Below are positions 18,104 through 29,968 of a stretch of 64,000 nt of DNA, piece after piece (position 1 is the stretch's first letter; every line of letters begins with the position of its first letter). The DNA lies in assembly GCF_002750975.1 (NCBI RefSeq), contig NZ_PEJS01000001.1, forward strand, positions 2,480,001-2,544,000. Direction: 5' to 3'. The notes below the pieces were generated by a model that was not told the origin of the DNA, searched no databases, and was given only the letters and a program-made list of their open reading frames with translations. The translations under genes were made by a program, and so were the position numbers. Source of the DNA: Stenotrophomonas indicatrix (GTDB taxonomy: Bacteria > Pseudomonadota > Gammaproteobacteria > Xanthomonadales > Xanthomonadaceae).

Positions 18104-19368
18104 TGACCGCCCCACTCCGCACCCTTGCCTTGACGTGCGCCGTTGCTGTCGCCGTAGCTGCCTGCAAGAAGCCGGAACAGCCGACGCCCCCACCGCCGGA
18201 GGTGGGCGTGATCGACGCCAAGCCGCAGACCCTGCCGCTGCAGCGCGAGCTGGTCGGTCGCCTGTCGCCGTTCCGCAGCGCCGATGTGCGCGCCCGCGTG
18301 CCCGGCGTGCTGCTCAAGCGCGTCTATCAGGAAGGCAGCGAGGTCAAGCAGGGCCAGACCCTGTTCCTGATCGACCCGGCGCCCCTGCGCGCCTCGCTCA
18401 ACGCCTCCGAGGCCCAGCTGGCTTCGGCCCGCGCGACCTACGCCAACGCCAAGGTCGCCGCTGACCGCGCCCGTTCGCTGGCGCCGCAGAAGTTCGTGTC
18501 CAAGGCGGACCTGGACAATGCCGAGTCGGCCGAGCGCACCGCGCTGGCCGCGGTCAAGCAGGCCGAAGCCACCGTCACGTCCTCGCGCATCAGCCTGGGC
18601 TACACCGAAGTCACCGCCCCGATCAGTGGCGTGGCCAACAAGCAGCAGGTCACCGAAGGCGCGCTGGTCGGCCAGGGCGATGTGACCCTGCTGACCACCG
18701 TGGACCAGCTCGACCCGCTGTATGTGAACTTCTCGCTGAGCGTGGATGAACTGACCCAGCTGCGTGCGCAGCAGGCCAAGGGCACCCTGGCCCTGTCCGG
18801 CGACGGCAAGGCCACGGTCAACGTCAAACTGGCCGACGGCAGCACCTACAGCGAGCCGGGCACGCTGGACTTCTCCTCGACCACGGTCGACCCGGCCACC
18901 GGCGCGGTGTCGCTGCGCGCGGTGCTGCCGAACCCGCAGAAGATCCTGCTGCCGGGCGCCTTCGTCAGCTTCCAGGCCAACCTGGGCGAGCGCAACAATG
19001 CCTACCTGGTGCCGCAGCAGGCCCTGCTGCGTGACACCAACGGCGGCTATGTGATGGTGGTGGGTGCCGACGGCAAGGTCGTCCGCAAGAACGTCAAGAC
19101 CGACGGCGCGCAGAACGGCAACTGGCTGGTCAGCGAGGGCCTGGCCGCGGGTGACAAGGTGGTCGTCGCCGGCGTGCAGAAGGTCAAGGAAGGCACGCCG
19201 GCCACGGCCAAGCCGTGGACCCCGGGCCAGGACGCCAACGGCAAGCCTGCCGCCGGCGGCGCTGCTCCGGGCGCGCCTGCCGCAGCTCCGGCCGACGCCA
19301 AGGCACCGGCCAAGGCTGACCAGGCCGACAAGGCCGAGCCGGCCGCCACCGAATCGAACAAGCAGTAA
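18103..19368 (+). CDS. RND efflux periplasmic adaptor lipoprotein (AcrA family; SmeG candidate)
   Basis: Membrane-fusion protein bridging the inner-membrane RND pump and an outer-membrane channel. The 421-residue precursor has a lipoprotein signal with lipobox VAAC, so C21 becomes the lipidated N-terminus. The lipoyl/hairpin halves follow (RARVPGVLLKRVYQEGSEVKQGQTLF and the TEVTAPISGVANKQQVTEGALV return strand), then the beta-barrel domain. The last 50 residues are an unusual Ala/Pro/Lys-rich tail. Of the characterised S. maltophilia pumps, the TetR-adaptor-pump order without a channel gene best suits SmeGH. That assignment is from memory of gene order, not alignment. Confidence 0.92.
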   Translation: MTAPLRTLALTCAVAVAVAACKKPEQPTPPPPEVGVIDAKPQTLPLQRELVGRLSPFRSADVRARVPGVLLKRVYQEGSEVKQGQTLFLIDPAPLRASLNASEAQLASARATYANAKVAADRARSLAPQKFVSKADLDNAESAERTALAAVKQAEATVTSSRISLGYTEVTAPISGVANKQQVTEGALVGQGDVTLLTTVDQLDPLYVNFSLSVDELTQLRAQQAKGTLALSGDGKATVNVKLADGSTYSEPGTLDFSSTTVDPATGAVSLRAVLPNPQKILLPGAFVSFQANLGERNNAYLVPQQALLRDTNGGYVMVVGADGKVVRKNVKTDGAQNGNWLVSEGLAAGDKVVVAGVQKVKEGTPATAKPWTPGQDANGKPAAGGAAPGAPAAAPADAKAPAKADQADKAEPAATESNKQ

Positions 19369-19382
19369 CGGGACCTTCCGTC

Positions 19383-22300
19383 ATGCCTAAATTTTTCATC
19401 GAACATCCAGTCTTCGCCTGGGTGGTGGCGATCCTGATCTCGCTCAGCGGCGTGATCGCGATCCTCAACCTCGGCGTGGAGTCCTACCCCAACATCGCCC
19501 CGCCGCAGGTGACCGTCTCGGCCACCTATCCGGGTGCAAGTGCGGATACCACGGAGAAATCGGTCACCCAGGTGATCGAGCAGCAGCTGACCGGCATCGA
19601 TCACCTGCTGTACTTCAGCTCCTCATCGGCCTCCAACGGCCGCGCGTCGATCACCCTGACCTTCGAGACCGGTACCGATCCGGACATCGCCCAGGTGCAG
19701 GTGCAGAACAAGGTCTCGCTGGCCACGCCGCGACTGCCTTCGGAAGTCACCCAGCAGGGTGTGGTGGTGGCCAAGGCCAACGCCGGCTTCCTGATGGTGG
19801 TGGCGCTGCAGTCCGATACGCCGACGATCAACCGTGACGCACTGAACGACATCGTCGGTTCGCGCGTGCTCGACCAGGTCTCGCGCATCCCCGGCGTCGG
19901 CAGCACCCAGCAGTTCGGTTCCGAGTACGCCATGAACATCTGGCTCAACCCGGAAAAGATGCAGGGCTATGGCCTGTCGGCCAGCCAGGTGCTGGCGGCA
20001 GTACGCGCGCAGAACGTGCAGTTCGCCGCCGGTGCGCTGGGCTCCGACCCGTCGCCGGAAGGCCAGCACTTCACCGCCACGGTGTCGGCCGAAGGCCGCT
20101 TCAGCTCGCCGCAGGAGTTCGAGAACATCATCCTGCGCGCCAATGCCGATGGCTCGCGCGTGCTGCTGAAGGACATCGCCCGCGTCGCCTTCGGTGCCAA
20201 CAACTACGGCTTTGATACCCAGTACAACGGCAAGCCCACCGGTGCCTTCGCCATCCAGCTGCTGCCGGGCGCCAACGCCCTGAACGTGGCCGAGGCGGTG
20301 CGCGGCAAGATGGACGAGCTGCAGCCCAGCTTCCCGGCCGGCGTCACCTGGTTCTCGCCGTACGACAGCACCACCTTCGTCAAGATCTCGATCCAGGAAG
20401 TGGTCAAGACCCTGTTCGAAGCGGTGTTGCTGGTGTTCCTGGTGATGCTGATCTTCCTGCAGAACTTCCGCGCCACCCTGATCCCGACCCTGGTCATCCC
20501 GGTGGCCCTGCTGGGTACGTTCCTGGGCATGTGGATGATCGGCTTCACGATCAACCAGCTGACCCTGTTTGCGATGGTGCTGGCGATCGGCATCGTGGTC
20601 GATGACGCGATCGTGGTGATCGAGAACGTCGAACGCATCATGACCGAGGAAGGCCTGGCGCCGAAGCCGGCCACGCAGAAGGCGATGACCCAGATCACCG
20701 GTGCGGTGGTGGCCATCACCGTCGTGCTGGCGGCGGTGTTCATCCCCTCGGCCCTGCAGGGCGGTGCGGCCGGTGAGATCTACAAGCAGTTCGCCCTGAC
20801 CATCGCCATCTCGATGGCGTTCTCGGCGTTCCTGGCGCTGGGTTTCACCCCGGCGCTGTGCGCGACGTTCCTCAAGCCGACGCACAACGACAACCCGAAC
20901 ATCGTCTACCGCACCTTCAACAAGTACTACGACAAGATCAGCCACACCTATGTGGGCCACATCACCTCCGCGGTGCGCCATGCACCACGCTGGATGATCC
21001 TGTTCGTGGTGCTGACCGCGCTGTGCGGTTTCCTGTTCACCCGCATGCCGGGCAGCTTCCTGCCTGAGGAAGACCAGGGCTATGCACTGGCGATCGTGCA
21101 GTTGCCGCCGGGCTCGACCAAGAGCCAGACCAACGAAGCGTTCGCACAGATGCGCGGCATCCTGGAAAAGCAGGATGGCTATGAAGGCATGCTGCAGGTG
21201 GCCGGCTTCAGCTTCGTCGGCTCCGGCGAGAACGTGGGCATGGGCTTCATCCGCCTGAAGCCGTGGGAAGAGCGCAAGTTCACTGCTCCGGAATTCATCC
21301 AGAACATGAACGGCGCGTTCTACGGCATCAAGGAAGCGCAGATCTTCGTGGTCAACCTGCCGACCGTGCAGGGCCTTGGCCAGTTCGGTGGCTTCGACAT
21401 GTGGCTGCAGGACCGCAGCGGTGCCGGTTACGAGCAGCTGACCCAGGCCCGCAACATCCTGCTCGGCCAGGCCGCGCAGAAGCCGGACCACCTGGTGGGC
21501 GTGCGCCCGAACGGCCTGGAAAACGCCCCGCAGCTGCAGCTGCACGTGGACCGCGTGCAGGCGCAGTCGATGGGCATGTCGGTGTCGGACGTGTACAGCA
21601 CCATCCAGCTGATGCTGGCCCCGGTGTACGTCAACGACTTCTTCTACGAAGGCCGCATCAAGCGCGTGACCATGCAGGCTGATGGTCCGTACCGCACTGG
21701 CCAGGAATCGCTGAAGAGCTTCTACAGCCCGTCCAGCCTGACCACCAATGCCGATGGCACCAACGCGATGATTCCGTTGAGCACGGTGGTCAAGTCCGAA
21801 TGGGTCTCGGCACCGCCGTCGCTGAGCCGCTACAACGGCTACTCGGCGATCAACATCGTCGGCTCGCAGGCACCGGGCACCAGCTCGGGTGAAGCGATGC
21901 AGACCATGGAAGGCATCGTCAACGACGACCTGCCGGCGGGCTTCGGCTACGACTGGTCCGGCCTGTCCTACCAGGAAATCCTGGCAGGCAACGCCGCGAC
22001 GCTGCTGCTGGTACTGTCCATCGTGGTGGTGTTCCTGTGCCTGGCCGCGCTGTATGAAAGCTGGTCGATCCCGGTGGCGGTGCTGCTGGTGGTACCGCTT
22101 GGCGTTCTGGGCGCACTCGCCCTGTCGATGATGCGTGGCCTGCCGAACGATCTGTTCTTCAAGATCGGCCTGATCACGGTGATCGGCCTGGCCGCGAAGA
22201 ACGCGATCCTGATCGTGGAGTTCGCGGTGGAGCAGCGTGCGGCGGGCAAGACCCTGCGCGATGCCACCATCGAAGCGGCGCGCCTGCGATTCCGCCCGAT

Positions 22301-22556
22301 CCTGATGACGTCCTTCGCGTTCATCATGGGCGTCATCCCGATGGCGATCTCCACCGGTGCCGGCGCCAACTCGCGCCACGCCATCGGTACCGGCGTGATC
22401 GGCGGCATGCTGTTCGCCACCCTGCTCGGCCTGCTGATGATCCCGGTGTTCTTCGTGGTCGTGCGCCGCATGCTGGGCGACAAGCTGGATGAACCGTCGA
22501 AGGAATTCCTCGGCCGCCAGCGTGATGCGGAAAGCGCCCACCGCCCGGATCGTTGA
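19383..22556 (+). CDS. RND multidrug efflux transporter (AcrB/HAE1 family; SmeH candidate)
   Basis: Proton-driven inner-membrane pump of 1057 residues with the twelve-span, two-large-loop layout of AcrB. Proton-relay residues are in place: D407 and D408 in GIVVDDAIVVIENVER, and K939 in IGLAAKNAILIVEF. The start MPKFFIEHPVFAWVVAI and the GVESYPNIAPPQVTVSATYPG segment are typical of the hydrophobe/amphiphile efflux branch. It begins 14 bases after the adaptor stop. No outer-membrane factor gene follows, so it probably uses a TolC-like channel encoded elsewhere. A strong intrinsic terminator closes the operon. Confidence 0.95.
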   Translation: MPKFFIEHPVFAWVVAILISLSGVIAILNLGVESYPNIAPPQVTVSATYPGASADTTEKSVTQVIEQQLTGIDHLLYFSSSSASNGRASITLTFETGTDPDIAQVQVQNKVSLATPRLPSEVTQQGVVVAKANAGFLMVVALQSDTPTINRDALNDIVGSRVLDQVSRIPGVGSTQQFGSEYAMNIWLNPEKMQGYGLSASQVLAAVRAQNVQFAAGALGSDPSPEGQHFTATVSAEGRFSSPQEFENIILRANADGSRVLLKDIARVAFGANNYGFDTQYNGKPTGAFAIQLLPGANALNVAEAVRGKMDELQPSFPAGVTWFSPYDSTTFVKISIQEVVKTLFEAVLLVFLVMLIFLQNFRATLIPTLVIPVALLGTFLGMWMIGFTINQLTLFAMVLAIGIVVDDAIVVIENVERIMTEEGLAPKPATQKAMTQITGAVVAITVVLAAVFIPSALQGGAAGEIYKQFALTIAISMAFSAFLALGFTPALCATFLKPTHNDNPNIVYRTFNKYYDKISHTYVGHITSAVRHAPRWMILFVVLTALCGFLFTRMPGSFLPEEDQGYALAIVQLPPGSTKSQTNEAFAQMRGILEKQDGYEGMLQVAGFSFVGSGENVGMGFIRLKPWEERKFTAPEFIQNMNGAFYGIKEAQIFVVNLPTVQGLGQFGGFDMWLQDRSGAGYEQLTQARNILLGQAAQKPDHLVGVRPNGLENAPQLQLHVDRVQAQSMGMSVSDVYSTIQLMLAPVYVNDFFYEGRIKRVTMQADGPYRTGQESLKSFYSPSSLTTNADGTNAMIPLSTVVKSEWVSAPPSLSRYNGYSAINIVGSQAPGTSSGEAMQTMEGIVNDDLPAGFGYDWSGLSYQEILAGNAATLLLVLSIVVVFLCLAALYESWSIPVAVLLVVPLGVLGALALSMMRGLPNDLFFKIGLITVIGLAAKNAILIVEFAVEQRAAGKTLRDATIEAARLRFRPILMTSFAFIMGVIPMAISTGAGANSRHAIGTGVIGGMLFATLLGLLMIPVFFVVVRRMLGDKLDEPSKEFLGRQRDAESAHRPDR

Positions 22557-22580
22557 TCCGGCGGTAAATTGAAACGAGAA

Positions 22581-22610
22581 AGGCCCCGGAGCGATCCGGG
22601 GCCTTTTTCT
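22581..22610 (+). terminator. intrinsic terminator of the RND operon
   Basis: GGCCCCGGA pairs with TCCGGGGCC around GCGA and is followed by TTTTTCTTT. It starts 25 bases after the pump stop codon. Confidence 0.93.
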
Positions 22611-22612
22611 TT

Positions 22613-22662
22613 GCTGCTTTTGAATCCATGCCAACCAAGGTTGGCATGGATTCAAAAGCAGC
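22613..22662. repeat. perfect 24-bp-arm inverted repeat
   Basis: Arms 22613-22636 and 22639-22662 are exact reverse complements (24 bp) around two bases. The core CCAACC-AA-GGTTGG is the SMAG-type palindrome core, extended by a matching GCTGCTTTTGAATCCATG flank. It starts three bases after the terminator. A separate GCCAACC/GGTTGGC unit with GTAG at its left is at 22673-22694. Confidence 0.85.
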
Positions 22663-22712
22663 GGCATGCCAGGTAGCCGCCAACCTTGGTTGGCGCTCTC
22701 CAAGGCGACGTG

Positions 22713-23000
22713 TCAGCGCAGCAGCGAGATCATCACGCACACTGCAACGATCACCAATGCGACCCATTGCATGGGCACGAAGAAGAAATGATGGGGCGCG
22801 GCCTCCCCCTTCAGCCGCGGCGCACGGTTGAGCCACAGCCCCAGCAGCACGTTCACTGCCGCACCGATGCCACCACCCAGCAGCACCTGCTGCAGCGGGA
22901 TGTTGCCCTTGGCGCCGTCGTGCGGGAAGAAGTAAGCCAGCAACAGGATGCCTGCAATCGGCGTCACCAGCGTCATGAAGCCCCAGCCGCGGTAGATCAT
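22713..23000 (-). CDS. small membrane protein, unknown function
   Basis: 95 residues with hydrophobic segments near residues 8-24 (MTLVTPIAGILLLAYF), 36-54 (LLGGGIGAAVNVLLGLW) and 75-92 (WVALVIVAVCVMISLL). It is probably a three-span inner-membrane protein. The ATG at 23000 is preferred because GGAG lies 7 bases upstream and the longer frame adds an unrelated stretch. It stands alone between repeats and the acyl-CoA dehydrogenase gene. No family recognised. Confidence 0.75.
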   Translation of the reverse strand: MIYRGWGFMTLVTPIAGILLLAYFFPHDGAKGNIPLQQVLLGGGIGAAVNVLLGLWLNRAPRLKGEAAPHHFFFVPMQWVALVIVAVCVMISLLR

Positions 23001-23084
23001 GCGGTATCTCCAGAAAAAACGATCCGCATTGCAGCAGCATGCATCCTGGAAAGCCAGAGGGGCATGCCATCTGGGCACAACGCC

Positions 23085-23107
23085 ATCCACGCATGGCGTG
23101 GATCTAC
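23085..23107 (-). repeat. SMAG-type GTAG palindrome (ATCCACGC class)
   Basis: On the minus strand, GTAG is followed by ATCCACGCCATGCGTGGAT, a palindrome of the second sequence class of these repeats. It lies between the acyl-CoA dehydrogenase stop and the small membrane protein gene. Confidence 0.75.
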
Positions 23108-23144
23108 TGCCGCGCCGCCATTGCAGCGGCGCGGCACGGGAAAA

Positions 23145-24293
23145 TCAACGCAGCCCGGTTTCGTTGCGGGCAATCACCAGGCGCTGGATTTCCGAAGTGC
23201 CTTCGTAGATCTCGGTGATCTTGGCATCACGGAAGTAGCGCTCCAGCGGCATTTCCTTGGAGTAGCCCATGCCACCATGGATCTGTACGGCCTGGTGGGT
23301 GATCCACATTGCCGCTTCCGAAGCAGTCAGCTTGGCGATGGCGGCCTCGTTGCTGAAGCGCTTGCCCTCGCCCTTCACCCATGCCGCACGCAGGGTCAGC
23401 AGCAGCGCCGCATCCAGCTTGCACTTCATGTCGGCAATTTTCGCCTGGGTCATCTGGAAGGTACCGATGGCCGCACCGAAGGCCTTGCGGTCCTTCACAT
23501 ACTCCAGGGTCGCTTCATAGGCGGCGCGCGCGATGCCGATCGCCTGCGAGGCAATGCCGATGCGGCCGGCGTCAAGCACGCCCATGGCGATCTTGAAGCC
23601 CTCCCCTTCCTGCCCCAGCACGTCTTCGGGCTGCGCCACGTAATCGTTGAACTCGATCTCGCAGGTGGCCGAGGCACGGATGCCCAGCTTCGGTTCGGTC
23701 TTGCCGCGGCCGAAACCGGCCTTGTCGGTGTCGATCATGAACGCGGTGATGCCACGTGCGCCCTTGTCCGGCTCGCTCATCGCGAACAGCACGATGTACT
23801 TGGCCACCGGGCCGGAAGTGATCCAGCTCTTCTTGCCATTGATGACATAGCTGCCGTCGGCCTGCTTGACCGCGCGGCAACGCATGGCAGTGGCGTCCGA
23901 GCCCGACTGTGGCTCGGTCAGCGCGAATGCACCGATGGCCTCGCCTTCGGCGATGGCGCGCACGTACTTCTGCTTCTGCGCTTCGCTGCCATGGGTCAGG
24001 ATGCCATTGCAGAACAGCGAATTGTTGACCGACATGATGGTCGAATGCGCAGCATCACCGGCGGCGACCTCCACCATCGCCAGCACGTACGCGATCGGGT
24101 CCATGCCCGCGCCACCGTATTCGGTCGGCACTTCGATGCCCATCAGGCCGTTCTCGCCCAGCAGGCGGATGTTGTCCAGCGGGAACTCACCGGTACGGTC
24201 ATGGTGCTCCGCGCTCGGGGCGATCTTCTCCTGCGCGATCCGGCGCGCAACGTCCTGCAGCATCAACTGCTCTTCGGTAAAGCTGAAATCCAC
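23145..24293 (-). CDS. acyl-CoA dehydrogenase (short/medium-chain type)
   Basis: FAD enzyme that introduces the alpha-beta double bond in acyl-CoA during fatty acid or branched-chain amino acid breakdown. The 382-residue protein has the three-domain family layout. ALTEPQSGSDATAMRCRA and KSWITSGPVAKYIVLFA are flavin/substrate motifs. The C-terminal block QIHGGMGYSKEMPLERYFRD leads into ITEIYEGTSEIQ with the catalytic glutamate. Start is GTG at 24293 with GGGAGGG upstream, giving MDFSFTEEQLMLQ. Being monocistronic it gives no clue to chain-length preference. Confidence 0.93.
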   Translation of the reverse strand: MDFSFTEEQLMLQDVARRIAQEKIAPSAEHHDRTGEFPLDNIRLLGENGLMGIEVPTEYGGAGMDPIAYVLAMVEVAAGDAAHSTIMSVNNSLFCNGILTHGSEAQKQKYVRAIAEGEAIGAFALTEPQSGSDATAMRCRAVKQADGSYVINGKKSWITSGPVAKYIVLFAMSEPDKGARGITAFMIDTDKAGFGRGKTEPKLGIRASATCEIEFNDYVAQPEDVLGQEGEGFKIAMGVLDAGRIGIASQAIGIARAAYEATLEYVKDRKAFGAAIGTFQMTQAKIADMKCKLDAALLLTLRAAWVKGEGKRFSNEAAIAKLTASEAAMWITHQAVQIHGGMGYSKEMPLERYFRDAKITEIYEGTSEIQRLVIARNETGLR

Positions 24294-24397
24294 AACACCC
24301 TCCCGGGAAAATGGTTCGCCGATTGTACCGGGGGCGGGGCATTGGCGGCTGACTCGACCCTGGCGGCGGCTTGACCGGGCAGCCCCCCGTCAGCGAA

Positions 24398-24417
24398 TAT
24401 ATCTCTATATCGCGATA
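24398..24417. promoter_or_regulatory. candidate SahR operator upstream of the methionine synthase operon
   Basis: An AT-rich island in GC-rich DNA holds two direct TATATC hexamers (24398-24403 and 24406-24411) and the perfect palindrome TATCGCGATA (24408-24417), just 6 bases before the regulator's ATG. A TTGACC -35-like box at 24371-24376 would place the -10 within the island, so a bound repressor would block RNA polymerase. Assignment to SahR rests on position and symmetry only. Confidence 0.5.
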
Positions 24418-24422
24418 GGTAG

Positions 24423-25358
24423 ATGTTTATGGATCTGGAAGACTGGTCGACCCGCCTGAAGGTGTTCGCCGATGCTACCCGCGTGCGCCTGCTGGCGCTG
24501 CTGGAGCAGGAAGAGCTGACCGTGGCCGAGCTTTCGGCCATCACCCGGTTGGCGCAACCGCGGGTATCGACTCATCTGGCGCGCCTGAAGGAAGCCGGCC
24601 TTGTGCGCGACCGCCGTGCGGGCGTGTCGGCCTACTACCGCTTCGACGAGGCCCAGCTGGACCCGGCGCAGCGTGCATTGTGGCATGCCCTGAGCAACGG
24701 AAGCGACGACCCGTTGCTGCGCCAGGATGCTGAACGGGTAGCGGCGGTGCTCGCCCACCGCGCTGCCGACCAGAACTGGGCCGACAGCGTGGCCGGCGAC
24801 ATGGAGCGCCACTACTCCCCGGGCCGCACCTGGGAAGCGCTGGCGCGCACCGCGCTGCCATTGCTGGAAACCGGCGACGTGCTGGATATCGCCTCCGGCG
24901 ACGGTGTGCTGGCCGAACTGGTCGCCCCGCACGCCAGGCGCTACATCTGCATCGATACCAGTGCGCGCGTGGTGGCCGCCGCCAGCGAACGCCTGCGCCG
25001 CCTGCCGAACGTGGAAGTCCGCGAGGGCGACATGCATGCCCTGCCCTTCAAGGACCGCAGCTTCGACCTTGTGGTGCTGATGCACGCCCTGACCTACGCC
25101 AGCAAGCCGGCGCAGGCGGTCACCGAAGCCGCGCGCGTGCTGCGCCCGGGCGGTCGCCTGCTGCTGTGCAGCCTGGCCCGCCACGAGCACAAGGCCGCGG
25201 TCGATGCTTATGGCCATGTCAACCTCGGCTTCAGCGACAAGGAGCTGAAGAAGTTCGTCGACAAGGCCGGCCTGCAGGTCTCCAACCTGGAAACGGTCAC
25301 CCGCGAAAAACGCCCGCCGCATTTCGAAGTGATCTCGCTGATCGCCAACAAACCCTGA
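24423..25358 (+). CDS. sahR: ArsR-family regulator fused to a SAM-methyltransferase-like domain (SahR type)
   Basis: 311 residues: an ArsR winged helix at about 1-95 ([20 protein letters not shown], then [15 protein letters not shown]), then a class I methyltransferase-like domain with the SAM motif [14 protein letters not shown] near residue 158. No metal-binding cysteine motif of ArsR/SmtB sensors is present. This architecture next to metH is that of SahR, described in proteobacteria as an S-adenosylhomocysteine-responsive repressor of methionine-cycle genes. It precedes both methionine synthase genes and is separated from the first by 7 bases. ATG at 24429 is an alternative start. Confidence 0.82.
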   Translation: MFMDLEDWSTRLKVFADATRVRLLALLEQEELTVAELSAITRLAQPRVSTHLARLKEAGLVRDRRAGVSAYYRFDEAQLDPAQRALWHALSNGSDDPLLRQDAERVAAVLAHRAADQNWADSVAGDMERHYSPGRTWEALARTALPLLETGDVLDIASGDGVLAELVAPHARRYICIDTSARVVAAASERLRRLPNVEVREGDMHALPFKDRSFDLVVLMHALTYASKPAQAVTEAARVLRPGGRLLLCSLARHEHKAAVDAYGHVNLGFSDKELKKFVDKAGLQVSNLETVTREKRPPHFEVISLIANKP

Positions 25359-25365
25359 GGTCGAT

Positions 25366-26460
25366 ATGCCCGCATTGCCCTGGCTGCACCCGGAACGCGT
25401 GGAATCGCTGCTCGCTGCCCTGCGTGATCGGATCCTGATCATCGACGGCGCGATGGGCACGATGATCCAGCGCCACGGCCTGCAGGAAGAGGATTACCGG
25501 GGCGAGCGCTTCGCCGGCGGTTACGACCACGCCCATGGGCCCGGCTGCGACCACGGCGGCACACCCGAAGGCCACGACCTGAAGGGCAACAACGACCTGT
25601 TGCTGCTGACCCGGCCGGAGGTCATCGCCGGCATCCACACCGCCTACCTGGAAGCGGGCGCGGACCTGGTGGAAACCAACACCTTCAACGCCACCTCGGT
25701 CAGCCAGGCCGACTACCACCTCGAACACCTGGTGTACGAGCTGAACAAGGCAGGTGCGGCCGTCGCACGTGCCTGCTGCGATGCGGTGGCGGCCACCACA
25801 CCGGACAAGCCGCGCTTCGTCATCGGCGTGCTCGGCCCGACCAGCCGCACCGCTTCGATCAGCCCGGACGTCAACGATCCCGGCTTCCGCAACACCAGTT
25901 TCGATGAGCTGCGCGGCACCTACCGCGAAGCCATCGATGGCCTGATCGATGGTGGCGCCGACACGATCATGGTCGAGACCATCTTCGATACGCTCAACGC
26001 CAAGGCTGCGCTGTACGCCATCGAGGAGGCCTTCGATGCACGTGGCGCGCGGCTGCCGATCATGATTTCCGGCACCATCACCGATGCTTCCGGGCGCACC
26101 CTGTCCGGACAGACCGCCGAGGCGTTCCAGGCGTCACTCGCGCATGCACGGCCGTTGTCGATCGGCCTGAACTGCGCACTCGGCGCCGATGCCATGCGTC
26201 CGCACGTGGAAACCCTGTCGCAGGTGTCGGACTGCTACGTCAGTGCCCATCCCAACGCCGGCCTGCCCAATGCATTCGGTGAGTACGACGAAACACCCGA
26301 GGAAATGGCCGCCACCCTGCGTGGCTTTGCCGAAGATGGCCTGCTCAACCTGGTCGGCGGCTGCTGTGGCTCCACACCGGACCACATCCGCGCGATCGCG
26401 CTGGCGGTGGCCGGGCTGCCGCCCCGCGCCCTGCCTGCCGCCCAGGTGCAGGCGGCATGA
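25366..26460 (+). CDS. metH1: methionine synthase, homocysteine-binding part (split MetH N-terminal protein)
   Basis: 364-residue homocysteine S-methyltransferase domain, corresponding to the first module of cobalamin-dependent MetH. Zinc ligands are C270 (GLNCALGAD) and C333/C334 ([11 protein letters not shown]). The start contains the usual [12 protein letters not shown] block. In E. coli this module is fused to the rest of MetH. Here it ends with its own stop, and the remaining modules begin 54 bases downstream. The two proteins must cooperate in one reaction: methyl transfer from methyltetrahydrofolate to homocysteine via cobalamin. The symbol is descriptive. Confidence 0.93.
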   Translation: MPALPWLHPERVESLLAALRDRILIIDGAMGTMIQRHGLQEEDYRGERFAGGYDHAHGPGCDHGGTPEGHDLKGNNDLLLLTRPEVIAGIHTAYLEAGADLVETNTFNATSVSQADYHLEHLVYELNKAGAAVARACCDAVAATTPDKPRFVIGVLGPTSRTASISPDVNDPGFRNTSFDELRGTYREAIDGLIDGGADTIMVETIFDTLNAKAALYAIEEAFDARGARLPIMISGTITDASGRTLSGQTAEAFQASLAHARPLSIGLNCALGADAMRPHVETLSQVSDCYVSAHPNAGLPNAFGEYDETPEEMAATLRGFAEDGLLNLVGGCCGSTPDHIRAIALAVAGLPPRALPAAQVQAA

Positions 26461-26514
26461 ACACCTCCGCCCCCTCCCGCACGTCCCCCTGTTGCCGCTG
26501 AGTTGCCGCCGATC

Positions 26515-29199
<2,685 letters not shown>

Positions 29200-29266
29200 A
29201 AAAAGGGGACGGAGGGGATTAAGTCGTTCTTGGCACAAACGACTTAATCCCCTCCGTCCCCTTTTT
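29200..29266. repeat. perfect 29-bp-arm hairpin at the end of metH
   Basis: Arms 29200-29228 and 29238-29266 are exact reverse complements around a nine-base loop. Each arm runs from five A/T bases through GGGGACGGAGGGGATTAAG to CGTT. The left arm starts within one base of the metH stop. The T-run at 29262-29266 and the A-run at the other side let it act as a terminator on both strands, between convergent metH and the DUF2058 gene. The arm sequence resembles repeats associated with TnpA-REP transposases in gammaproteobacteria, but none is nearby. Confidence 0.88.
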
Positions 29267-29274
29267 GTCGGTGC

Positions 29275-29958
29275 TTACCAGACCAGGTCGTCGGGCACCT
29301 GGTACTGCGGGTCGGCGTACGGATCGTCCTCGGCCGGTGCATTCGGGTCGACCTTCAACGCCACCGAAGCGGCGAACACCGCCTCAGACTGGGCGAGGAC
29401 TTCAGCCGTCACCAGCAGGTAGCGACCGTTGAGCTGGACCACGCCCAGTTCACCTGCATTGAGTGCCTTGAGCTGCTCGGCGGTGACGTAGATGCGCTTG
29501 ATCTTGCCGCCGTACGGGAAGTGGCGCGCGATATCGGCCGCTTCGGCATTCAGGCTCTTGTCCTTCAGCAGTTCTTCCAGCTTCACCTTGGCCTCGCGGC
29601 GCTGGCGGGCTTCTTCCTGCTTCAGGCGCTCGGTCTCGATGCGCTCTTCCTTCTCCCGCTGCGCACGGATCGCGTAAGCCTTGGCCAGATCCATTTCCTC
29701 GGCGGTACGCGGCTTGCGCGGCCCCTGCCCGTGGCCCTGGCCACGCTGCTGGCCAGGCTTGCCCGGGCCGCCATTGCCATGCGCCCGCCGCTCGCCGGGT
29801 TTGTGTTCGCCCTTGCCAGCGTGCTGCGGCTTTCCATTGCCAGCGCCACCCTTGCCCTGCGGGCGGCCATCACGGCGGGGGGCATCATTCTTGCGCTCGG
29901 GCTTGGGCGCGGGCTTGAAGCCCAGGCCCATCAGCTGGTCGCGGAGGGTATCGCTCAT
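29275..29958 (-). CDS. DUF2058 family protein
   Basis: 227 residues of the DUF2058 (YaiL-like) family. The N-terminal signature SDTLRDQLMGLGF is followed by a very basic, Gly/Lys/Arg-rich stretch (about 20-90) suited to nucleic acid binding. A charged coiled segment rich in Glu/Arg (about 95-140) is next, then a globular C-terminal domain (FPYGGKIKRIYVTAEQ, GVVQLNGRYLLV). No enzymatic function is established for the family. It is first to end at the metH hairpin and lies 10 bases downstream of slyX. Confidence 0.88.
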   Translation of the reverse strand: MSDTLRDQLMGLGFKPAPKPERKNDAPRRDGRPQGKGGAGNGKPQHAGKGEHKPGERRAHGNGGPGKPGQQRGQGHGQGPRKPRTAEEMDLAKAYAIRAQREKEERIETERLKQEEARQRREAKVKLEELLKDKSLNAEAADIARHFPYGGKIKRIYVTAEQLKALNAGELGVVQLNGRYLLVTAEVLAQSEAVFAASVALKVDPNAPAEDDPYADPQYQVPDDLVW

Positions 29959-29968
29959 AGGATATGGA

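Noticed and set aside
26461..26514. Frameshift or pseudogene explanation for the split MetH
   Set aside because: Both parts have intact modules with their own start and stop signals, and the break falls exactly at a domain boundary.
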